Shown here: in pieces, positions 50,365 to 57,528 of the stretch
Position numbering within the stretch: position 1 is the first letter of the stretch
How the letters are laid out: each line of letters opens with the position of its first letter
Assembly (NCBI RefSeq): GCF_001636295.1
Contig: NZ_CP014209.1
Location: 3,472,001-3,536,000, forward strand
Length of the DNA stretch: 64,000 bases
Source of the DNA: Isoptericola dokdonensis DS-3
GTDB taxonomy: Bacteria > Actinomycetota > Actinomycetes > Actinomycetales > Cellulomonadaceae
Direction: 5' to 3'
Notes under the pieces: generated by a model
What the model was told of the DNA's origin: nothing
What the model saw: only the letters and a program-made list of their open reading frames with translations
Databases searched by the model: none
Made by a program: the position numbers and the translations under genes

Positions 50365-51692
50365 GCGGGCCCGCCGACCCGACGGACGGACCGGCGTCCG
50401 ACGTCGTCCCCACCGCGGGGCACGACGCCGGACGCCGGGTCGTGGAGGCCACCTGGCGTCTCGACTCGGCGCGCATCGTGGCGGCGCTCGCCCGGTACAC
50501 GGGCGACTTCGCGCTCGCGGAGGACGTCGCGTCGGAGGCGCTCGCGGAGGCGCTGGTCGCGTGGCCGCGCGACGGCGTGCCGCGGGACCCGACGGCGTGG
50601 CTCCTCACGACGGGCCGACGACGGGCGATCGACGCGTTCCGGCGCCGGTCGGGGCGTGACGAGCGGTACGCGGCCCTCGGCCGGGACCTGGCCGAGGGTG
50701 GCGCGCACGCCGGGGGGACGCCGGTCGCGGACGACGACCCGGACCTGCTGTGGGACCCGGACGTCATCGACGACGACCGGCTCGCGCTGATCTTCACGGC
50801 CTGCCACCCGGTGCTGTCCCGGGAGGCGCGGGTGGCCCTCACGCTGCGCGTGGTGGGCGGTCTGTCGAGCGACGAGATCGCCCGCGCGTTCCTCGTGCCG
50901 ACGGCGACGGTGCAGGCGCGCATCACGCGCGCGAAGAAGACGCTGGCGGCGGCGCGGGTGCCGTTCGAGGTGCCGCCGGAGGCGGACCGGTCCGAGCGTC
51001 TCGGGTCGGTGCTGCAGGTGGTGTACCTGGTCTTCACCGAGGGGTCGTCGGCGACCAGCGGGGACGACTGGATGCGCGCGGACCTGGCGCGTGAGGCGGT
51101 GCGGCTGGCGCGTGTGCTGTCCCGCCTGGTGCCGCACGAGCCGGAGGCGGCGGGGCTGCTGGCCCTGCTGGAGCTGACGGCGGCGCGGTTCCCGGCGCGC
51201 ACCGGGCCGGACGGCGAGCCGGTGCTGCTCGCCGACCAGGACCGCCGCCGCTGGGACGCGGGGGCGATCCGGCGCGGTCGGGCGGCCCTGCGCCGTGCCG
51301 TGGGAGCGGGGCGCGGCCTCGGCCCGTACGGGCTGCAGGCGGCCATCGCGGAGCAGCACGACGTCGCCCGGTCGGTCGCGGAGACCGACTGGGACCGGAT
51401 CGTGCTGCTCTACGAGGCGCTGGGGCAGGTCGCCCCGTCGCCGGTGGTGGAGCTGAACCGGGCGGTCGCGGTGTCGATGGCGTCCGGTCCGGCGGCGGCG
51501 CTGGCACTGGTGGACGACCTCGTGGCCCGGGAGGTGCTGTCCGGCTCCTACCTGCTGCCGAGCGTTCGGGGCGAGCTGCTGGTCCAGCTCGGCCGCGCCG
51601 ACGAGGCCCGGGGCGAGCTGGAGCTCGCGGCCCGGCTGTGCGGGAACGCCCGCGAGCGCGGGGTGCTGGAGCGCAAGGCGGCGGCCCTGTAG
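50361..51692 (+). CDS. ECF42-type RNA polymerase sigma factor with C-terminal TPR-like domain
   Basis: 443 residues, more than twice a minimal ECF sigma. Region 2 is near residues 30-100 (LARYTGDFALAEDVASEALA, WLLTTGRRRAIDAFRRRSGR), region 4 near 155-195 (LRVVGGLSSDEIARAFLVPT, VQARITRAKKTLA). The helical C-terminal half (VVYLVFTEGSS onward, VVELNRAVAVSMASGPAAAL) is the TPR-like extension typical of ECF42, thought to replace an anti-sigma factor in control. Coupling to two DGPF genes fits the group exactly. GTG 50361 overlaps the upstream stop. Confidence 0.9.
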   Translation: MSGPADPTDGPASDVVPTAGHDAGRRVVEATWRLDSARIVAALARYTGDFALAEDVASEALAEALVAWPRDGVPRDPTAWLLTTGRRRAIDAFRRRSGRDERYAALGRDLAEGGAHAGGTPVADDDPDLLWDPDVIDDDRLALIFTACHPVLSREARVALTLRVVGGLSSDEIARAFLVPTATVQARITRAKKTLAAARVPFEVPPEADRSERLGSVLQVVYLVFTEGSSATSGDDWMRADLAREAVRLARVLSRLVPHEPEAAGLLALLELTAARFPARTGPDGEPVLLADQDRRRWDAGAIRRGRAALRRAVGAGRGLGPYGLQAAIAEQHDVARSVAETDWDRIVLLYEALGQVAPSPVVELNRAVAVSMASGPAAALALVDDLVAREVLSGSYLLPSVRGELLVQLGRADEARGELELAARLCGNARERGVLERKAAAL

Positions 51693-51695
51693 GGG

Positions 51696-52673
51696 TCAGG
51701 CCGCCCGCTCGACCGCCGGCACCGCGGCGTCGGGGACCGGGGCGAGCACCGTCCCGTGACGGCGCCGGGGGAGGGTGGCCACGGCGACGCCGGCCAGGGC
51801 GAGCACGCCGCCGGCGAGCGCCGCCACGGGCGGGACCTCGCCGAGCAGCGCCCAGGACAGCAGGATCGTCAGCGGCGGCACGGCGTACGTCGCGGCGGCG
51901 GTGCGGCCCGCGCTGGTCCGCTGCAGCACGTACGCCCAGGTGGTGAAGGCGACCGCGGTGGGGAAGACGCCGAGGTACACGATGCCGAGCATGGCGGACG
52001 TCCCGACGGTGGCGAGCTCGTCGACGAGGGCGGGCAGGAACGGCAGGGCGGCGACCGTCCCGGCGAGGCAGCCGAGCCAGGTCATGGTGAGCGCGTCGAC
52101 GTGGGGGAGCAGTCGCTTCTGGAGGGTGGCGGGGCCCGCGTAGAGGACGGCGGCGCCGAGCCCGAGCAGGACGCCGACGACGTCGAACCGGCCCGACGAC
52201 GTGGACACGGCGATGACGACGACCCCGGCGAGGGCGACGGCCATCCCGGTGACGAGCCGGCGGGGGAACCCCTCGCCGAGGAGGGTGCCGGCGAGCACCG
52301 CCACCAGCATCGGCGCGATGTTGACGAGCAGGGCGGTGGTCCCGGCGTCGAGGTGCTGCTCGGCGGCGTTCAGCACCAGGTTGTACAGACCGAACCAGGC
52401 GACGCCCCACACGGCGACGGCGGCGAGCAGGCGGCCGCGGGGGAACGGGTGCGTCGGTTCCGGGTGCGGGCCGTGCGTGGCGCGGCGGCGCAGCGTCGCG
52501 ACGCCCAGCAGCACGGTGAGCGCCACGGAGCCGACGGCGATGCGGCCGAGGGTGAGCGCGCCGGGGCCGACCTCGTGCCCGACCGCGCGGATCCCCACGA
52601 ACGCCGACGCCCACAGCACGACGGTGACGGTCATGGCGAGGACGGTGCGCAACGAGCTGCCTGAGGTGGTCAT
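51696..52673 (-). CDS. EamA-family (DMT) transporter
   Basis: 325 residues, ten membrane helices. VTVVLWASAFVGIRAVGHEV and LYNLVLNAAEQHLDAGTTAL in the first EamA repeat, YLGVFPTAVAFTTWAYVLQR and ILLSWALLGEVPPVAALAGG in the second. Likely exporter of an amino acid or other metabolite. ATG 52673 fits the first helix; GAGGAT upstream could serve as ribosome site or as a leaderless -10 box six bases away. Divergent from a LysR gene 82 bp away, its probable regulator. Confidence 0.88.
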   Translation of the reverse strand: MTTSGSSLRTVLAMTVTVVLWASAFVGIRAVGHEVGPGALTLGRIAVGSVALTVLLGVATLRRRATHGPHPEPTHPFPRGRLLAAVAVWGVAWFGLYNLVLNAAEQHLDAGTTALLVNIAPMLVAVLAGTLLGEGFPRRLVTGMAVALAGVVVIAVSTSSGRFDVVGVLLGLGAAVLYAGPATLQKRLLPHVDALTMTWLGCLAGTVAALPFLPALVDELATVGTSAMLGIVYLGVFPTAVAFTTWAYVLQRTSAGRTAAATYAVPPLTILLSWALLGEVPPVAALAGGVLALAGVAVATLPRRRHGTVLAPVPDAAVPAVERAA

Positions 52674-52743
52674 GGGTCGATCCTCGCCCCGCACGACACT
52701 TCAGCACCAGTCCAGGTATCTACCGCATCGTTCAGCAGCGCTG

Positions 52744-52755
52744 TACAGTCGAAGG
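52744..52755 (+). promoter_or_regulatory. Leaderless promoter, -10 box TACAGT
   Basis: TACAGT at 52744-52749, six bases, then GTG 52756. CAGCGCTG immediately upstream is palindromic and may belong to a LysR binding site. Confidence 0.55.
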
Positions 52756-53694
52756 GTGCTCGACGTCCACCGCCTCCGCATCTTCCGCTCCGTCGTCGCC
52801 AGCGGATCGGTCGCCGGCGCCGCCGAGAACCTCGGCTACACGCCCTCCGCGGTCAGCCAGCACGTCACCGCGCTGTCCCGGGAGACCGGCCTGACCCTGC
52901 TCGAACGCTCCGGCCGCGGCGTCCGCCCCACCGCCGCCGGGCTCGCCCTCGCCGCCCAGGCCGACCGCGTCCTCGCCCGCCTCGGCGAGGCCGAGACCGT
53001 CGTCGCCGACCTGCGCGCCGGACGCACCGGCACCCTGTCCGTCGCCTACTTCGCGTCCGTCGGCGCCGCCTGGATGCCGCGCGTCGTGCACCGCCTCACC
53101 ACCGAGTTCCCCGGCGTCCGCCTCGACCTCGAGCTCAGCGAGCACATCGCCGACCGCGTCGAGGACCGCCCCGACCTCCAGGTCGTCGTCGCCTACGACG
53201 GCTACGACCCCGGGCGCGGCTTCACCGCCCACCACCTCCTCGACGACCCGTACGTCGCCGTGCTCCCCATCGGCCACCCGTTCGCCACCCGCGCCGAGAT
53301 CGAGCTGGCCGAGCTCCGCACCGAACGGTGGATCGACAACGACTTCGCGCGCGGCTGGTGCCGCCGCAACCTCCTCGAGGCCTGCCACGCCGCCGGGTTC
53401 CGGCCCGCGTTCCACGTCGAGGCCCACGACTACCCGACGGCCGTCGCGTTCGTCGGCGCCGGCATCGGCATCACCGTCATGCCGCGCCTCGGCGCCGCCC
53501 ACCTGCCGCCCGGCGTCGTCGCCGTCCCCGTCGTCCGCCCCACGCCCGTCCGGTCCCTCTACGCGCTCGTGCGCGACGGGCTCGCGAGCAGCCCGCCCGT
53601 GCGCGCCGCCGTCGCCGAGCTCGTCGCCCAGGGCCGTTCCGCTGCCGGCGAGATCACGTCCCCCGACCCGGTGCCCGCCCCCGTCCCCGCGTAG
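52756..53694 (+). CDS. LysR-family transcriptional regulator
   Basis: 312 residues. HTH in DVHRLRIFRSVVASGSVAGA and SAVSQHVTALSRETGLTLLE; the effector domain starts near residue 95 (GTLSVAYFASVGAAWMPRVV) and ends with GIGITVMPRLGAAHLP. The Pro/Ala-rich tail is variable. Divergent from the EamA transporter gene, which it probably controls in response to the transported metabolite. The -10 box six bases before GTG implies a leaderless mRNA. Confidence 0.92.
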   Translation: MLDVHRLRIFRSVVASGSVAGAAENLGYTPSAVSQHVTALSRETGLTLLERSGRGVRPTAAGLALAAQADRVLARLGEAETVVADLRAGRTGTLSVAYFASVGAAWMPRVVHRLTTEFPGVRLDLELSEHIADRVEDRPDLQVVVAYDGYDPGRGFTAHHLLDDPYVAVLPIGHPFATRAEIELAELRTERWIDNDFARGWCRRNLLEACHAAGFRPAFHVEAHDYPTAVAFVGAGIGITVMPRLGAAHLPPGVVAVPVVRPTPVRSLYALVRDGLASSPPVRAAVAELVAQGRSAAGEITSPDPVPAPVPA

Positions 53695-53697
53695 GCT
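53692..53697 (+). promoter_or_regulatory. -10 box of the FKBP gene
   Basis: TAGGCT lies at the 3' end of lysR (its TAG stop is 53692-53694). Leader of about 50 nt ending GTGAGGTACACC before GTG 53753. Confidence 0.45.
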
Positions 53698-53752
53698 GGA
53701 CGGCGCACTGCCGCCGGGTCACCGGCGGCCCCCCGACCCCGTGAGGTACACC

Positions 53753-54154
53753 GTGACCACGCTCCCCACCGCCACCGGCTCCTTCGGCGACAAGCCCGTG
53801 CTGACGTTCCCCACCCCCGAGGCGCCCGCCGGCCTCCAGGTGCAGGTCCTCACCGAGGGCACCGGCCCCGTCGTCGACGCCGGCCGCACCATCGTCGTCA
53901 ACTACCTCGGCCAGACGTGGGGCGGCGACATCTTCGACAACTCCTACGACCGCGGCCAGACCATCGACTTCCCGATCGGTGTCGGCGCCGTCATCGGCGG
54001 CTGGGACAAGGGCCTCGTCGGCCGCAACGTCGGCGACCGCGTCCTGCTGTCCATCCCCGCCGAGCACGGCTACGGCCAGCGCGGCGTCCCGCAGGCCGGC
54101 ATCCCCGGCGGTGCCACCCTCGTGTTCGTCGTCGACGTCGTCGACGTGCACTGA
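53753..54154 (+). CDS. FKBP-type peptidyl-prolyl isomerase
   Basis: 133 residues, a single FKBP domain without signal peptide. VDAGRTIVVNYLGQTWGGDI, FDNSYDRGQTIDFPIGVGAV, IGGWDKGLVGRNVGDRVLLS and IPAEHGYG are the classic strand and active-site blocks. It should catalyse proline cis-trans isomerisation in the cytoplasm. GTG 53753 with GAGG upstream is preferred over GTG 53741. It is followed by copy B of the structured element. Confidence 0.93.
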   Translation: MTTLPTATGSFGDKPVLTFPTPEAPAGLQVQVLTEGTGPVVDAGRTIVVNYLGQTWGGDIFDNSYDRGQTIDFPIGVGAVIGGWDKGLVGRNVGDRVLLSIPAEHGYGQRGVPQAGIPGGATLVFVVDVVDVH

Positions 54155-54167
54155 CCTTTCCGGGTAT

Positions 54168-54266
54168 CGGCGGGGCAGGTCGTCCTGCGCCCGGTCGCGT
54201 TCACGGGCCCCAGGGGGCCCTCCACTTCGGGGATGACGACCGGGCGCAGGACGACCTGCCCCGCCG
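54168..54266 (-). repeat. Structured element with conserved 49-nt core, copy B
   Basis: Perfect 30-bp arms at 54168-54197 and 54237-54266 enclose a 39-nt loop. In minus-strand reading the core (54193-54241) has CCCGAAGTGGAG, an inner hairpin GGGCCCC-CT-GGGGCCC and CGTGAACGCGAC. Compared with copy A, two base pairs are swapped in a compensatory way and only two unpaired bases differ. It lies 14 nt after the FKBP stop. Confidence 0.87.
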
Positions 54267-54277
54267 TCGTTCCCAGG

Positions 54278-54355
54278 CTCGCCTGCCGTGGTCCGCGACG
54301 TGCCCTGCCGTCGGCTCGGTCGCACAAGGCCTGGCACTGCGACCACGACGGCGAG
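54278..54355. terminator. Long imperfect hairpin before the methyltransferase stop
   Basis: CTCGCC/GGCGAG and CGTGGTC/GACCACG pair with a small internal loop, arms 54278-54293 and 54341-54355, enclosing about 47 nt. Convergent position suits a terminator for the minus-strand gene. Confidence 0.5.
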
Positions 54356-54368
54356 CGGGGCCGCCCGG

Positions 54369-55595
54369 TCAGACCTTGCGGGAGCGGGTGACGGTGAAGC
54401 GGAGGTCCTGCGCCACGTGCTCCGTGGGGCCGACGGCGCGGTTCAGGGAGCCGCGGTAGCGCAGCGACGTGTTGTAGACGCACCACAGCTCGCCGCCCGG
54501 GCGCAGGACGCGGCCCGCCGTGGCGAACATGCGGTGCGCGGCGTCCGTGCTCAGCGCGGCGCGGTCGTGGAAGGGCGGGTTGAGGACGACGACGTCGGCG
54601 CTCGCGTCCGGCAGGTCCTCCCCGACGTCGTCGCGCGTGACGGTGACCCGCACGCCGTTCGCCCCCGCCGTCGCCACCGTCGAGGCGACGGCTGCCGCCG
54701 ACCGGTCCGTCGCGACCACGCGGGCGTCCGGGTAGCGGCGCGCCAGCACGACGGAGACCAGCCCCGACCCGCAGCCCAGGTCGACGGCGTCGTGCACGCG
54801 GGCGGCGGCGGGCCAGCGGCCTGCGGTGCTGAGCAGGAACCGGGTGCCGTGGTCCAGCGTGGCGCCCGCGAACGTGCCGCCGTGCGCGACGACGTCGAGG
54901 TGCGTCGGCGCCGCCCCGCCCGCCGTGGGGGTGGCGGCGGCCAGCAGCTCGGCGTCCGTCACGCGTTCCCGCGCCGGGTACAGCGGGGCGGCCTCGCGGG
55001 CCTCCGGGCGCACCCCGGCGGCGACGAGCAGCCGCGACTTCCCGCGGGCCAGCGAGACGTGGAACCGCTCGAACCGGTCGGCGAGCACGTCGTTCATCGC
55101 GCGCGACATGTGCTTGACGCGCCCGCCCGCGAGCAGCACCACGTCGTCGGCGGCATAGCGGGCGACCGACTCGGCGATCTCGGTGAGCTCGGCGAGCGAC
55201 TTCGGGAGCTGCAGCAGCACGACCCGCGCCCCGTCCAGGACGTCCCGCCCCAGCACGGGGTACAGGTGCTCGGCCCGGCCGACGGCGACGAGCGCCGCCG
55301 TCTCGTCGAGGTTGTGCAGGACGGCGGCCTCCGCGGTCACCGCGTCGGTGTGCACCCGGACGTCCGGCGCGCCCAGGGCGAGCACCCCCAGCGTCAGCGC
55401 GCCGAACCGGTCGCCCAGCACCAGGACGTCCCCGGGCGCGGTGCCCGCCACCTGCTCGGCGGCGTGGGCCAGCAGCAGCCGGTCCGTGGCGTCCACGGCC
55501 ACCGGCCCGTCCGCGCGCAGACCGTCGTCGGGCCAGGGCACGAGCGCGTCGAGCAGCGTCGTGAGGTGCGGCGGGAGGGCGGGATCAGAGGTCAC
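54369..55595 (-). CDS. RsmC/RlmG-like rRNA guanine-N2 methyltransferase family protein
   Basis: 408 residues in two Rossmann-like halves, as in RlmG and RsmC. The N-terminal half (VLVLGDRFGALTLGVLALGA) has lost catalytic motifs; the C-terminal half has the SAM-binding DAVDLGCGSGLVSVVLARRY and the NPPFH motif of amino-group methylation. Likely target is a guanine in ribosomal RNA, exact site unknown. GTG 55595 follows TACGGT by six bases on the minus strand. The start is divergent to the SelW-like gene with overlapping promoters. Confidence 0.85.
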   Translation of the reverse strand: MTSDPALPPHLTTLLDALVPWPDDGLRADGPVAVDATDRLLLAHAAEQVAGTAPGDVLVLGDRFGALTLGVLALGAPDVRVHTDAVTAEAAVLHNLDETAALVAVGRAEHLYPVLGRDVLDGARVVLLQLPKSLAELTEIAESVARYAADDVVLLAGGRVKHMSRAMNDVLADRFERFHVSLARGKSRLLVAAGVRPEAREAAPLYPARERVTDAELLAAATPTAGGAAPTHLDVVAHGGTFAGATLDHGTRFLLSTAGRWPAAARVHDAVDLGCGSGLVSVVLARRYPDARVVATDRSAAAVASTVATAGANGVRVTVTRDDVGEDLPDASADVVVLNPPFHDRAALSTDAAHRMFATAGRVLRPGGELWCVYNTSLRYRGSLNRAVGPTEHVAQDLRFTVTRSRKV

Positions 55596-55617
55596 GGCAC
55601 GACCGTAGTCTGGGCGC
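55596..55617. promoter_or_regulatory. Overlapping divergent leaderless promoters
   Basis: The 22 bp between the two start codons hold both -10 boxes: TACGGT on the minus strand (55607-55602) and TAGTCT on the plus strand (55606-55611). They share the T-A step at 55606-55607. Each is followed by exactly six bases and then its start codon. Confidence 0.7.
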
Positions 55618-55935
55618 ATGGACGAAGCCACGTCGTCGGACGCCCGCGTGACCATCACCTACTGCACGCAGTGCCGCTGGCTGATGCGGGCCGCCTGGGT
55701 CGCGCAGGAGCTCTTGCAGACGTTCCGCACCCGGCTCGGCGAGGTCGCGCTCGTCCCCGGCACGGGTGGGGTGTTCCGCGTGGAGCTCGTCTCCGCGCCC
55801 GGAGCCGAGCCCGTGCTGCTGTGGGACCGCAAGGAGCAGGGCGGGTTCCCGGAGATCCCGCCGCTCAAGAAGGCCGTGCGGGACGTCGTCGCTCCCGACC
55901 TCGCCCTGGGGCACACGGACCGCGTCGGAGGCTGA
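55618..55935 (+). CDS. SelT/SelW/SelH-family thioredoxin-like protein
   Basis: 105 residues. ITYCTQCRWLMRAAWVAQEL carries the redox CxxC (C16, C19) at the start of the fold, and GEVALVPGTGGVFRVEL and DRKEQGGFPEIPPLKKAVRD complete the Rdx domain. Both positions are Cys, not selenocysteine. A redox role is likely but undefined. ATG 55618 follows a -10 box by six bases, so the mRNA is probably leaderless. Confidence 0.9.
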   Translation: MDEATSSDARVTITYCTQCRWLMRAAWVAQELLQTFRTRLGEVALVPGTGGVFRVELVSAPGAEPVLLWDRKEQGGFPEIPPLKKAVRDVVAPDLALGHTDRVGG

Positions 55936-55954
55936 TCCCCGCTTGTGGCTCGCC

Positions 55955-56037
55955 GTCGGGTCCGGGAGGTCCCGCCGCTCGAATGAATCGGTCGCTGCGC
56001 TCCCTCTGCTCTCGCGTCGGGACCTCCCGGACCCGAC
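55955..56037. terminator. Perfect 20-bp inverted repeat with a 43-nt loop
   Basis: 55955-55974 pairs perfectly with 56018-56037, between the convergent SelW-like and DUF5997 genes. The loop is rich in CGCT/GCTC motifs. No T tract; may serve both strands. Confidence 0.75.
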
Positions 56038-56056
56038 GACGAGCTGAGCGGCGAGG

Positions 56057-56440
56057 TCAGTCGCGGGGCTTGCGCTCCGCGGCGATCCGGTCCTCCTCGG
56101 CACGGACCTTCGCGGCGGTCGCCCGCTCCTGCACCAGCCAGGCCGGCGGCTCGTCGCGGAGCTCGTCGATCTGCTCGGTGGTCAGCGGGTCGGTGACGCC
56201 TCCGCGCGCGAGGCCTGCGATGGAGATGCCGAGACGGCCTGCGACCACGGAACGCGGGTGCGGACCGTTGCGGCGCAGGTCGGACAGCCACTGCGGCGGG
56301 TTCTCCTCGAGCTTCTCGAGCTCGGCGCGCGTGATGCCCTTGTCCTGGAACTCCGGGGGAGTGGCGGGCAGGTACACGCCGAGCCGCTTCGCCGCGTTCG
56401 TCGGCTTGAGCACCTGCTGGGAGTAGGGGGTTCCGGCCAT
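56057..56440 (-). CDS. DUF5997 family protein
   Basis: 127 residues. QQVLKPTNAAKRLGVYLPAT, PPEFQDKGITRAELEKLEEN, PPQWLSDLRRNGPHPRSVVA, GRLGISIAGLARGGVTDPLT match actinobacterial DUF5997. Function unknown; the family is typically encoded next to a LysR-substrate-domain protein, as here. ATG 56440 follows TACCCT by six bases on the minus strand, so probably leaderless. Confidence 0.9.
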   Translation of the reverse strand: MAGTPYSQQVLKPTNAAKRLGVYLPATPPEFQDKGITRAELEKLEENPPQWLSDLRRNGPHPRSVVAGRLGISIAGLARGGVTDPLTTEQIDELRDEPPAWLVQERATAAKVRAEEDRIAAERKPRD

Positions 56441-56492
56441 GGGCCCAGGGTAGACGGGGCGGGCCCGTCCCGCCGACACGTAGCCTGGTCGC
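56441..56492. promoter_or_regulatory. Back-to-back leaderless promoters
   Basis: Minus-strand TACCCT (56452-56447) lies six bases before ATG 56440. Plus-strand TAGCCT (56481-56486) lies six bases before GTG 56493. The 28 bp between the boxes would hold both -35 regions. Confidence 0.65.
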
Positions 56493-57440
56493 GTGAGCGA
56501 CGACACGGTGCCCGACGGCACGCCCGACCGGACCCCGGGCGACGACTCCGACCTCGACCTGCCCGTCGAGCCGGACGACGACCGTCCGCGGTTCCGCTGG
56601 GGCTACGTGCCCGGCGCGACCCCCGGCCGGTGGGCGCGCACGTGGCGGGACCGGCTGCCCGACGTCCACCTCGAGCTGGTGCAGGTGGAGGCCGCGGACG
56701 TCGAGGGTGCGTTGCGGGCCGGGGACGTCGACGCCGCGCTCGGACGCCTGCCGGTGGACACCGACGAGTTCCACGCGATCCGGCTGTACGAGGAGGTGCC
56801 GGTCGTCGTCGTGTCGAAGGACCACCTGCTCGCCGCCACCGAGGAGGACGAGCACGTCGCGGTGTCGGATCTTGCCGACGACGTCCTGTGGGTGGCGGCC
56901 GACGACGTCCTGTTCGGCGGCGACGAGCCGCGCCCGGGGCGTGCGCCGGAGGCCTACGACGACGGGTCGGGCACGCTCGTCACGCCGGCGCCGTCGACCA
57001 CCGCGGAGGCGGTGGCCTGGACGGCCAACGGGTCCGGCGTGACCGTGGTGCCGATGTCGCTGGCGCGGCTGCACCACCGCAAGGACGTGGTGCACCGGCT
57101 GCTGGACGACGCCCCGCTCGCGCCGGTGGGGCTCGTGTGGCTGCGGGACCGTGACGACGACCTGGTCGAGGAGCTGGTCGGGATCGTGCGCGGGCGCACG
57201 GCGAACAGCTCGCGCGGGCGCCGGGCCGCGGTGCCGGAGGAGTCCACGGGCAAGAAGTCGCGCGGGCGCCGCAAGGGCGGTGCGGAGCCCACCGGACAGG
57301 GCCGGTCGGGCAAGAGTGCTGGTGGCAAGGGCGGCGCGGCCCGGGGCGGTCAGAGCGGCCGCGGCGGCCCGCGGGGCAAGGGTGCCCCCGGCGGGAAGGG
57401 CGCCCAGGGCGGACGGTCCGGGGGGCGCGGGCGACGCTGA
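56493..57440 (+). CDS. LysR substrate-binding-like protein without HTH, basic C-terminal tail
   Basis: 315 residues. From about residue 35 (RFRWGYVPGATPGRWARTWR) to 230 it resembles a LysR effector domain (GALRAGDVDAALGRLPVDTD, RLYEEVPVVVVSKDHLLAAT, GSGVTVVPMSLARL), but the N-terminal HTH is replaced by an acidic segment. About 85 C-terminal residues are Gly, Arg, Lys and Ser rich (SRGRRKGGAEP onward) and could bind nucleic acid. It pairs with the divergent DUF5997 gene. Whether it still acts in regulation is unknown. Confidence 0.85.
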   Translation: MSDDTVPDGTPDRTPGDDSDLDLPVEPDDDRPRFRWGYVPGATPGRWARTWRDRLPDVHLELVQVEAADVEGALRAGDVDAALGRLPVDTDEFHAIRLYEEVPVVVVSKDHLLAATEEDEHVAVSDLADDVLWVAADDVLFGGDEPRPGRAPEAYDDGSGTLVTPAPSTTAEAVAWTANGSGVTVVPMSLARLHHRKDVVHRLLDDAPLAPVGLVWLRDRDDDLVEELVGIVRGRTANSSRGRRAAVPEESTGKKSRGRRKGGAEPTGQGRSGKSAGGKGGAARGGQSGRGGPRGKGAPGGKGAQGGRSGGRGRR

Positions 57441-57444
57441 CCGC

Positions 57445-57507
57445 GCACGACCGTCTCCGTCCGTCCTCGAGCAGGGCGTCAGGAGGGACGGACGGAGACG
57501 GTCGTGC
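57445..57507. terminator. Perfect 22-bp inverted repeat between convergent genes
   Basis: 57445-57466 pairs perfectly with 57486-57507 around a 19-nt loop. Probably terminates both the LysR-like gene and the ABC permease gene. Confidence 0.8.
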
Positions 57508-57528
57508 TCACGGTCGCTGTGCGGGCGC

